From Gracilariopsis chorda (taxonomy: Eukaryota > Rhodophyta > Florideophyceae > Gracilariales > Gracilariaceae): 64,000 nt of DNA. Of this stretch, positions 9,890 to 18,671 are shown one piece after another; the stretch's first letter is position 1; every line of letters begins with the position of its first letter. The position numbers were made by a program, and so were the translations under genes. The stretch is from assembly GCA_003194525.1 (NCBI GenBank), contig NBIV01000022.1, positions 434,001 to 498,000 of the forward strand, given 5' to 3'. Under the pieces are notes generated by a model. The model ran no database searches, was not told where the DNA came from, and was given only the letters and a program-made list of their open reading frames with translations.

Positions 9890-10924
9890 ATGAGTTTCAG
9901 CAATGGTACCGGTTTCTCTGCTCCCCAGGGCGAGATGTTCGAAGGAAGCCAAGTCGTCGACAGGGTGAGCCTGCAAAGCTTGACAGGCGGAAGACGTTCA
10001 ACTGAGCACGAACCGAAGACTGCGAAAACTCCAGGCCTTCACGTATGCAAAGATGAGGCCTCTTCAAAGGAGATTGCACCAGCCTTCCAACCGTCTGCTG
10101 AGAACCTTTCGATTTTCGATGAGGCAAAGAAGCAGTGCGAAGGCCAAGGCAGGACGAGGAGTGTGTTGTGCGGGTCATTGGGGTTGCGTGGTCCAAAGGA
10201 AGACGGAACAAAGGGCCAGTCAAAGCACCATGCTCCGAAATTCCAACCATCGGCTGAAAGCTTGTCCATTTTCGACGAAGCGAAAAAGCAGTGCGATGAA
10301 GGGGGAAAGCTACCGAGGGGGTTGAAGCGTCTCGATACGAACGCTGCTCGCGAAGTTGCCACTGCTCTTGAAGACAGGGGAAGCAAAGTCACGAGCAGTG
10401 TGATCGCAGCCTCACTTGGAACATTACGGGAAGATCAAATTTCAATCGATGTCGTTGCCGAAGAAGGCCTGAACCTAGAGGCCAACGACAGAAAGATACA
10501 AAGTCGTGACGATGGCAACCTCGACGCTGCGGCATGGTGCGCTCTAGTTAGACAGCATCAAAACAGAGCCCACTATTTGAAATCCAGTAATGGGAGGGCG
10601 TTTTTCGAGGCAAAGAGAAGAAGGCAGCAGCCTTTCACACCCCGGGATCGATACCGGAGTCCCCCTCGCAGAAGTATAGCCTCTGCGTGCTGGGAAAGCT
10701 GGTGCCTCGACGAGAAAACAGCAGCGCGTATCAGGAAAGAACTACAGAACGGTGAACACAAGAGAAAAGATGAAGCGAGCTTGCCGGGGCGATTGGGAAA
10801 ATATTTGGCCTCAGCATACCGAAAAGTATCTCGAAGATTGTTCTCTTGGCTTTCTTCGAAGATAGATAATCTTCTGAAAAGTGTCTGCAAGATTGCGAAA
10901 TGGATTGTCGGCGTGAAAATCTAG
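9890..10924 (+). CDS. Orphan protein with a duplicated FQPSAE..LSIFDEAKKQC motif
   Basis: 344 residues, single exon, ATG at 9890. I do not recognise the family. Residues 66-83 and 118-135 are two near-identical copies of an 18-residue motif (FQPSAE, N/S, LSIFDEAKKQC), about 50 residues apart. The rest is hydrophilic and probably disordered, with a basic stretch (EAKRRRQQ, RDRYRSPPRR) around 240-265. The end, about 300-344, could form an amphipathic or partly hydrophobic helix (RRLFSWLSSKIDNLLKSV, KWIVGVKI). No signal peptide. The long uninterrupted frame and the repeat support a real gene; function unknown. Confidence 0.6.
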   Translation: MSFSNGTGFSAPQGEMFEGSQVVDRVSLQSLTGGRRSTEHEPKTAKTPGLHVCKDEASSKEIAPAFQPSAENLSIFDEAKKQCEGQGRTRSVLCGSLGLRGPKEDGTKGQSKHHAPKFQPSAESLSIFDEAKKQCDEGGKLPRGLKRLDTNAAREVATALEDRGSKVTSSVIAASLGTLREDQISIDVVAEEGLNLEANDRKIQSRDDGNLDAAAWCALVRQHQNRAHYLKSSNGRAFFEAKRRRQQPFTPRDRYRSPPRRSIASACWESWCLDEKTAARIRKELQNGEHKRKDEASLPGRLGKYLASAYRKVSRRLFSWLSSKIDNLLKSVCKIAKWIVGVKI

Positions 10925-11290
10925 GTGAGGTGAAGTATAGTTTGACAGATAAATCAAGAACTATATGTCTTTCAATACATAGCAACGAGTGCAGCGTAGC
11001 CGGACATGTAATGCCTTTCATCAGGGATTAGGATTAGCAAATTGAAAGGAAACAGGCGTACAGGAAGAACTTCACGTACGCTTTATCACGAACACTTCGG
11101 CGCTCTTTGCATTTGCGGCAACGACTGGGGAGTTCAGTAATGTGTTGTGAAACGCACCAAGAATAGAAGCAGGTTGAAGGCCTAACCACGATAATGTTAG
11201 GCGCAAAACCTTTTACCTCCAGTATCAGTAAAGGTGACTGCTAACTAGCCATCTTCACGTAGCCTTCTGTTCTTACCATCGCATAAGATA
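10925..11290. other. Intergenic region, 3' of the orphan gene
   Basis: No coding frame or RNA recognised. Confidence 0.4.
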
Positions 11291-11560
11291 GATTGCTAAC
11301 CCTTAACCTCTTGTGCGACGCAATCGGCGCTAGCGATAACCCTTTACCGTTTACCCTTGGTACCGAAAGGTACAACGTCAGCGATCGCTACTGTTGGTAT
11401 AGTAGCAATTGCTACTATACCAACATTAACCCTTGGGTATCTAACCCCGTAACATACGGAGGATTCTTCAAACTTGCCGCGCAAAGTTTGTCGGGATTCC
11501 CAAGTCGGGACTCGGGATTGAAGCCCGGAAAGGGTTGAAGGTCAGCCAGGGTTAGCGATC
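11291..11560. mobile_element. MITE-like element with terminal inverted repeats and a central palindrome
   Basis: The ends GAT-T-GCTAACCCT (11291-11303) and its inverse AGGGTTAGC-GATC (11548-11560) match over 13 bases with one mismatch. A perfect 34-bp palindrome occupies 11392-11425. There is no coding capacity. The layout suits a non-autonomous DNA transposon; the boundary is inferred from the inverted ends and no target-site duplication was confirmed. Confidence 0.4.
11392..11425. repeat. Perfect 34-bp palindrome
   Basis: The left arm TGTTGGTATAGTAGCAA is followed directly by its exact reverse complement, with no spacer. Confidence 0.95.
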
Positions 11561-12683
11561 AGAAGGGCTTCACTTGGAACACATTCAAGACATTAAAAAT
11601 GTAAAATTTTGCACAGCTTTTGGTATCTCCCGCACCGATGGTAGACAAAGAAGGGCTTAAATTGAGACAAAAGAGGATTTACGCCGTACAAATTCTCGTA
11701 CAATTATGGTATACACCAGGGACAGGATGCACACCTGTCATTTGTGGCTACGAAACGTACGAGAACTTCATACGAATTCTCGTACAAACCACCATCCATA
11801 CGAGTAGCTAATGGTATACCTCTTTCGCAGACGACGCGCTACGTTTAAACTGCTCTCTGACCATGAGCACGTCCGGGCATTCTGAAAAGTAGTCGAAAGA
11901 TGCCAAGGCTGTGCAGACAACAACAGGGTTGTACCAAAAAACCAAAACCCATTCTCCAGAACTACCGAAGCAGTCTGCCTTATTGTGAACTACGCAAAAG
12001 CCGGATTTCGAGTCAAAACCTGGAGATGTTTCCTATATTTCAACTGGCTAGGGGCAGGTATTTCATATCAAATTTATCCGCAACTGATATGATTGTACAG
12101 ATCTCAAGATCATGTAAGCATTTCGGGGCATTTACGCAACTTGTGCAGTGAATACTTTTTCACGGATTCTAATTTGTACTTTGATGCGTCGTACCGTACA
12201 TGGTTTTCGTTCCCAGGTGTATCAACCTACCGTTTGAGGTAACTATCGAACTCTTGTGCATTAAAGTGCTCAGGTAATGGTCAAAACGAGTATATAAAGG
12301 TCCTTGCGGAGATAGATGATATGTTTTCACCCATGTCTTGGCAGAAAGTCGTTTTTACATCATTGTTACAAGAACGAAGGGCAGCAAACCGATACGGAAA
12401 GTCTCGTTGGACAAGACCGATTTCAATATCTTGGGGAGCACGGAATCTCGATACATGTTCATGCAAAAACATTGCGTCATCAATTGATAAGATGTACACA
12501 CTGACACCGTGAGATATGTTTGCCTAAACAATGGAGTGCTTATATCTCAGATTCATTGTCCAGATGCGTTTCTTTTGAGATGCTTGTAGCCGCAACTCGT
12601 GGCATAGCATCTGCCGGCGAAGAAACATAAAGTCTCACGGCTGTTTTCTTGCATTCTATTCTTGGTCAACGTTTGTCAGAACT
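11561..12683. other. Non-coding repeat-bearing region
   Basis: Contains dispersed-repeat pieces: GGGCTTAAATTGAGAC (11653-11668, found inverted at 23746-23761), GAGGATTTACGCCGTA (11673-11688, found inverted at 14730-14745), and two copies of ATTCTCGTACAA. Short open frames at 11900-12151 (+) and 12281-12499 (-) show no family features. Confidence 0.4.
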
Positions 12684-12689
12684 ATGGGA

Positions 12690-14391
12690 CTTCTGCCGAG
12701 GCCTGGTTTCACAAAGCCGGACGGGCCAGGTTGCCCTCATTGTTATGAAGGGCGTGGGACAGGCTCCCGATGCGCAGTGAAACGCCATCACCACTTCTCA
12801 AACCCCATTTTTAGACAGACTCATGGCAGGAGAAGGGCCCAATGGCTCAACGTCCCTCTTCTGCGAACTCGATACGCCTGGAAAATCGGTCGGTTTGCCC
12901 TCCATGGGCGACATGGAAAACTCTGAGGTCGGACACAACGTTTTAGGTGCTTTTCACATCTTTGATCAGGGCGTAAAGCCCGTTAACAACGCTTTCCGCT
13001 CTGGAGAATTCAATAGCGAGGTCTGGCAATGGCTCGTTGAAAACTGTAGAGGAGAGGATGGTAATACCTTCCACATGATTGGTCTCTACTCGGACGGAAA
13101 TGTGCACGCTCATGTCAACCATGTCTTCCATCTTATTGATGGTGCAATTGACAACGGTTTCAAGAGATTTCGAATACATCCACTCGCTGGTGGACGTAAT
13201 GTGTTGGAAAGATCCACTCTGGACTACTTTGAGTCGCTCGAAAAGCGTCTAGCTACACTCCGCAACAAAGGGATTGACACATTTGCGTTGCTAGCAGTGG
13301 AGAACGAATGGTTACAACTATGGATCGCTACGAAGCCGACTGTGGCATGGTCGAAAATTGCTGGAGAGCACGTTATTGCGGTGATACATCCCTTTCCACT
13401 TCCAAGTCCTGTATTGGTGCTGTTCAACATTTTTATAAGGACGACGATATCGTGGATCAGTACATGGACGACGATGTTAACGCTTTCGGACCTATGAGTG
13501 ATGGTGACTCTGTGATTGCGACTCTGTACTGTTCTGGAACGTTAGAGGTGATCGTTCGATTGCGATCTCAACCGCTTCTGAGGCTGAGGAGGGCGAAGTC
13601 CATTGTTCTGACCGAAAGCGCGTCGTGGACGTTCGCTACGCGGGTTGGATGCAGTATGGCGGTGATGCAGGTATTCCGAAGCGATTCTTGGTCTCTCCCC
13701 TACACATTGAAAGAACTGTTGGCGAATAGGTGGTCAAGAACGGTATGAAGTGCTTCTCAGTGTCTGAAACACCGACTTGCGGCCACGTTACCTACTTCTA
13801 TAACGGTAACCGTACCGCTAAGGTTGAAGAGCACGTGCAGAAATACCATTGTCTCTCCGCTTATAGGCAACGAGAACAAACTCACCCATGGATGAAGGTG
13901 GGTCAAATCTTGGATAGTATTCTTGACGAAATGGACAATTTAAAACCTGACTTGATGGTTGTTAACTATGAAAAAATGAGTTGGTGGGACATACTGTTCA
14001 TATGGTTGCCTCCCGTCTCGCCATGGAGTGCCTTGATCTGTGTTTTGCCCGCGTTGTTCCAGAGATCATTAAGCCAAGAGGCGTGGCAATGCTTACTGTG
14101 GATCACAGCAATTGTGATATAATGGCTGAGGTCGGAAAAGAAGGAAAGCCGGAGGCTGGTAAGCAACCTGAGTGGTGGAAGGCCAAGGTGTGCTAACACT
14201 AAGCAACACGTTCCATGCATGATTATTGGAAATGAAATCGACAAGTATGAGATTGACACTTCACTGAAGTGCGGAGAGGACAAGGAATGCAAGTGCTCTG
14301 GTATTGCCAACTTGGGTGCTACGGTTCTGAACCTTTTGGGACCTCAAGAACCGCCAAACTACTTGCCGTCTGTTTTCGTACCGAGAGGTTA
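12690..14391 (+). pseudogene. Phosphoglycerate mutase, cofactor-independent type, frameshifted relic
   Basis: Pieces of the whole protein appear in order but in different frames. They include VALIVMKGVG (ancestral metal-binding box LDGWG with Asp replaced by Lys) followed by a TGA stop; GLPSMGDMENSEVGHNVLGA with the phospho-Ser box intact; and GLYSDGNVHAHVNH. Later pieces are VTTMDRYEADCGMV in another frame, VKNGMKCFSVSETPTCGHVTYFYNGNR, MVGHT, and VDHSNCDIMAE. The end is IIGNEIDKYEIDTS to VFVPRG before the stop near 14391. At least five frame changes are needed. The living enzyme interconverts 3- and 2-phosphoglycerate in glycolysis. A functional copy elsewhere is expected. Confidence 0.88.
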
Positions 14392-14837
14392 ATGGTTTTG
14401 TGAGACATTTCTTAGGGGCCTGATTTGTGCGACGAGATGGGTATCTGTCGTGTGGTAAACAGACACGGGTACGAAGATTACGTAGGAAGTAAACTAGTTG
14501 AAGCACTATGTATTTCGTGGTACGGGGTTAGGACTGGGAGAGAAGCTGAGTTGTGGTGTAGGATATGTAACTCTTTAACCCAATGCTTTTGAGACTCGGA
14601 CATAGTGCACAAGAGTTTGCGCACCATACCATAAGTTATGTTGCGTAAGGTGCAAACACAATGTTTTGTTCTGCAAAATCTCGTAGCGTTCGTGTAAGTC
14701 GTGGCTACGAGATTTGATACGAGATTTTCTACGGCGTTAATCCTCTAAAGACAAAGCTTGGACTTCTTATCATCTCTTGAAACTTGTGTTCTGTTTTGGC
14801 ATAGTGGCACTGAATCTTGTTAGTATAACCCACAGTA
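14392..14837. other. Intergenic region with inverted repeat
   Basis: AAATCTCGTAGC (14676-14687) and GCTACGAGATTT (14704-14715) form a 12-bp perfect stem with a 16-base loop. Just after it, 14730-14745 is an inverted copy of a motif at 11673-11688. Confidence 0.6.
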
Positions 14838-14930
14838 CAGGGGGGGTCTCATGAATAGCGCACCTTTTTTTAGTGCACTGACGAGATAGCGCACATAAAG
14901 GGGGCTTGTCACAGATGTTGCCACGTGTAC

Positions 14931-16070
14931 ATGTATATCCCTTTGGCAAGGCAGAACACGCTGGTCATGTTCGGAGAGGTGCAAGCCGCGATCAAACTCA
15001 ACTCGTCGCACAAATCAGCCATGGACATCACCTCCACAACCCCAAAGCTTCACCGCACACGCTTAACTCTCTCGCAGAAAGCTGAAGTACTGCGACGTCT
15101 CAAACAGGGCGCCAGTCATTCACAGCTACAAAACGATTTCGCTTGCTCGCGAAGGACGATCTACCAGATCAAAGCACAACGTGAGACCGTTGAGAAGGCC
15201 CTGCACACACCAAACAACGCATCCCGAAAGTCTTTCCACCTGCCAAGGTTCCTAAATATTGAACAACGTCTCTATGAGTTTGTTCCCATTGCCCGATCGG
15301 CTACGTTGCCAATTTCTGCAGCCACATTACAATGCAAAGCAATTGATATCAGTGACAGCCTCATCGAATCGGTACAGACTGAAAAAGAGAAGAAAGAATT
15401 GGTTTCTTCCCAAGCTTCAAACAATTGGGTGCTGGGATTTACAAGGCGGCACGCCATGAGGTCTATTCGCCTGCATGGCGAGGCTGGGAGCGTACCGCTC
15501 AGTATCGTCGCAACGGGCATAAGCAGTTTAAGGGAACAGATCAATGATTTTGACGCGGATTGTATCTTCAATATGGACGAGACCGGCCTTTTCTTCAAGC
15601 TGTTTCCGAAGAGAACGTACGTCCTGGCAAGTGAGGACCGGAAGCGCTTGCGGGGAACCAAGGACATGAAGGCCAAAGCACGCGTGTCTGTCTATGTGTG
15701 CACGGATTCTACCGGATTACACAAAGTGCCGCTGGCTATCATTGGAGCCGCCAAAAATCCTCGTTGCTTCCGGAAAGGAGAACCCGCAGTGACCTACTTC
15801 AGTCAGGAGAACGCCTGGTCAGATTCTGTAACGTATCGGAGATGGTTTCTAGAAGTGTTTATGCCCTATGTGAGAAGATATACGTCCAAGAGAGTGACGC
15901 TTGTGATGGACAACTGTGGTCCGCACGGCACAGATGTTCTGGATATTAATGGTCAGGTTACAATATTCACCCTCCCACCTAATTGTACCTCTCTATTTCA
16001 GCCCATGGATATGGGCGTGATAGCTACCCTGAAGGCGAAGTACAAATCCAAGCTCTTACGGAAGATATAA
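14931..16070 (+). CDS. Pogo/Tigger-like transposase, DDE_1 family (stop before the C-terminal part)
   Basis: N-terminal helix-turn-helix LTLSQKAEVLRRLKQGAS...SRRTIYQI (psq/CENP-B type), then a second HTH ending NNWVLGFTRRHAM, then the DDE_1 core. Catalytic acids are in FNMDETGLF, LVMDNCGPHG and QPMDMGV. The frame ends with TAA at 16068, shortly after the third Asp. Downstream, 16071-16790 continues with related sequence after at least one stop and frame change and ends in an acidic segment plus KRRRRQ. The start is uncertain: in-frame ATGs at 14931 and 15021, the latter just before the first HTH. Confidence 0.8.
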   Translation: MYIPLARQNTLVMFGEVQAAIKLNSSHKSAMDITSTTPKLHRTRLTLSQKAEVLRRLKQGASHSQLQNDFACSRRTIYQIKAQRETVEKALHTPNNASRKSFHLPRFLNIEQRLYEFVPIARSATLPISAATLQCKAIDISDSLIESVQTEKEKKELVSSQASNNWVLGFTRRHAMRSIRLHGEAGSVPLSIVATGISSLREQINDFDADCIFNMDETGLFFKLFPKRTYVLASEDRKRLRGTKDMKAKARVSVYVCTDSTGLHKVPLAIIGAAKNPRCFRKGEPAVTYFSQENAWSDSVTYRRWFLEVFMPYVRRYTSKRVTLVMDNCGPHGTDVLDINGQVTIFTLPPNCTSLFQPMDMGVIATLKAKYKSKLLRKI

Positions 16071-16247
16071 AGTACTGTAGAGGACAAGAAGGAGCTACGA
16101 CAAGCTGCAAAGAATATGAAACCGGGTATGAAAGGCCTGGATGAAGGTCACGATCCGCATATGTTGGATGTCACCGAGCTGCTTCGCTCTGCATGAGAAA
16201 GTGTATCATCGAGGACTGTAGCGAGGTGTGGGACAAAGGCGGACATC

Positions 16248-16790
16248 TTGCCAAGATGCATGCAAGCTGATCTCGTTGGAGAGCACGGAAAAAGAGATCG
16301 CACAGATCACGCAGCTGGCGATGCTGAAGTGAGAGAACTCTGCACATTGTTGTCTAGTTTGAAGGAGGCTGCCTACCCTGCTTCTGATGTCGCTACCGAT
16401 TTGAACGGTTTAGACACTGAAGATGCAGAGTGTGTGAGCAAATGGGTTTCTATTGAAGATGATTTAGAAGTTAAGGAAGCTATGGTTAATGACTATCTTG
16501 ATTTTCTTTACGACGACAGTGGGTCACAAAAAGAGGGAGATGCAGTTAGCGGTGGCGCCTCGAGTGAAGATGATGAAGAAGTCTCATCGCAGAGCGCGCC
16601 CCACGAAACGTCCATGGCTGATGTTGGACGGGCCTTCCACGACACCGAGGAGTACTGTGAGCAGGCAGGTGTTGATGAAGCTTTGTATTACCTGCGCAAG
16701 GCGAAGCGAGTTTTGTATGACGTGTACAATGAGGGACTCAAGCGGCGTAGGCGTCAGACATTGGTTACGGAACATTTTACGGCTTCGTAA
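16248..16790 (+). pseudogene. Pogo-like transposase, C-terminal acidic part in a shifted frame
   Basis: 180 codons open, with a Glu/Asp-rich middle (SIEDDLEVKEAM, SSEDDEEVSS) and a basic end (LKRRRRQTLV). It lies inside the same terminal inverted repeats as the catalytic part and is probably its broken 3' end; a separate second protein is less likely. Confidence 0.5.
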
Positions 16791-16899
16791 AGGATCATAA
16801 TGGATCCCTGTTTAGTGCTCCTCTGATATCGCACATTCGATTTAGCGCACAATAATGCTGTTTGGCATGGGGGTGCGCTATTCATGAGTATAGACTGTA

Positions 16900-17138
16900 G
16901 TGCAAACTATGGCAGAACTTAACTTAGTAGTTGCGGCAGTATTAAGCTAACGGACGTTCTTGCTTTGTTTAACGCAATGCAATTCCAAACGCGCTCGGTG
17001 CACAAATTGGAAAAACAAAGCCAAAAGCTACACAATAAACGTTAACCAAAACTAAAAAGCTTCTTTTTAAAGCTTATCTACTATTCTTTCTTCTAAACGG
17101 AAGACGCAAAAGTTTTCACCCTTGAGTATTTCAAATTT
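16900..17138. other. Intergenic sequence between the pogo-like and Copia elements
   Basis: No gene recognised. Confidence 0.4.
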
Positions 17139-17261
17139 TGTGATGATGCTATGGAAGGAGCCCAAGGCTCGAAATATAATGAGGTGTCGTCTGCTTCGAG
17201 CTTAAGTGTACTTGGTGGCAGCGGCGGCGGCTAAGATGTGCGCTAGCTACGTGTGACAACA
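17139..17261 (-). repeat. Copia 3' LTR
   Basis: On the minus strand it begins TGTTGTCACACGTAG and ends CATCATCACA. By eye it is about 85-90 % identical to 23397-23513, so the insertion is old. Confidence 0.8.
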
Positions 17262-17263
17262 AA

Positions 17264-17960
17264 CTATGTGAGACGTGTTGTTCGAGACTCGTCAGAACCA
17301 TCACATTCATGACAGTTTGAGTTGTAACGACACACCATCTGATGCTGAGGAGTACGATAAGGAGCGTTGGGATGTTTTATGTGCAACGTCGCGTGGAAGG
17401 GTAGAAAAGCAACTCTTCGCGTTTGTTTTGTCAGTAGTTCAGCCAAGTTGTAGGCTAAAGGGATGTATAAAAGCTTAATATCGCGGTGTTGAAGGTGATC
17501 TCGGCTATAATGACATCTTAAGTCAATTAATTTGCGGTGCATTGATTTTCCAGTGTTTTAACCGATATCAAGAACCGAGTGGTGGTCACGTAGGACACGA
17601 GAGAGTCAGAGGTCCAGAAGCTGAACAAAGAGTAGAGTGTGCCGAAAAAAGCAAGTAGTTTGAACGGCTGATGTGGTGGCGATGTATTCTGCTTCGGAAG
17701 TTGAGAGTGCCACGAGAGACTGTTGACAGAAGGCCCAAGATATCGGGCGGTCATAGAGCGCGGAGATGTAGCCTTTTATAGATTTCCCGTTAGTTTCGTA
17801 TGTAGCAAAGTAGGCGTCGGCATAGGTCATTAATGATAGTTTTGCAGAGTTTGACGCACAGCCGTTACGGAAACGTATGCCATGCTGTGTTTTGAGTCGG
17901 AGGTGTAGTGCAATACCCCGAGATGGGAGCAGACACACAAGGGTGTTCGACGTCCTCCTC
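17264..17960 (-). pseudogene. Copia RNase H domain remnant
   Basis: Reads YADAYFATYETNGKSIKGY, SLVALSTSEAEYIA, then in a shifted frame NLAELLTKQ. These are the Copia RNase H boxes (ADxDxA, LSTxEAEY, ADxxTK). It is separated from the RT by an inserted ~710-bp element. Confidence 0.85.
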
Positions 17961-18671
17961 TGTGAGGGTAGCGCAGCGGCAAAACCACCTGTGGTGAGCA
18001 CACGAAGCCGGGTGTAAGACCGGGACTCACCGTCACGACTAGCGTACAGGTGTAGAAACCAAGACAGACCACGAAGTGAGAAAGCGGAAAATGCAGCGAC
18101 ACACGAGTGGCGGGCGACGCACAAGAGCGGTGCGGTGTCCACACGAGTGGGGCGGTGGTAGCGCAGCAACGGTAATCACCGGTAGTCGCAGAAACAACGA
18201 CAACTGTATACTGGACAAAAGAACAATAACCGCTGTAAAAGCGTGCACAGAAACCAACACAGTAGTGGTAAGAATGTGCTGAAGCTCCACGAGGTGGGTA
18301 ACTAGGCCTTCACAGGATGGCGTCTCTCCAGATGGAGGTGGACAAGCACTAGGGAACCTGAGTTAGAGCCAGACACTCGCTTGCTGCGTTTACTTTGACC
18401 CGGGCAGCCGGAGCTCACACACATAAGTAGTGGTGGCCCGCGCCCTGACAGTACAGTAGTAATTAACTAATAATATCCTTAAGGGGGTGCGAAACTCTAC
18501 ACACGTGTGGCATAAGCCAGCAATGCTTTGCACTACACTTGTCAACCAAATTGGGGCCCTTCAAACGGAAAGAACATACCTGTGTAACACTCATACTCCA
18601 TGGTAGAGAGGTTAGCATCGCCAACGCGGAATATGACTGCACCACGTGCTGATACCGCTATTAGCGTTGCC
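17961..18671 (+). mobile_element. ~710-bp non-coding insertion, element A
   Basis: Inserted in the Copia RT/RNase H junction. The head TGTGAGGGTAGCGCAGCGG contains a perfect pol III A-box pattern (17969-17979), with a B-box-like GGTGTAAGACC at 18011-18021. The other end (GCAACGCTAATAGCGG on the minus strand) is repeated nearly identically in opposite orientation from 63471 to the window end. It could be an LTR or LTR-derived miniature element, or an unusually long tRNA-headed SINE. Confidence 0.6.

Larger units (their letters stand above)
14838..16897 (+). mobile_element. Pogo/Tigger-like DNA transposon, 2060 bp
   Basis: Both ends start CAG and carry CTCATGAATAGCGCACC (14848-14864 left; inverted at about 16872-16888 right). 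TA flanks each side (14836-14837 and 16898-16899), the usual pogo target-site duplication. Subterminal GCGCAC motifs recur inside both ends and may bind the transposase. Confidence 0.85.
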
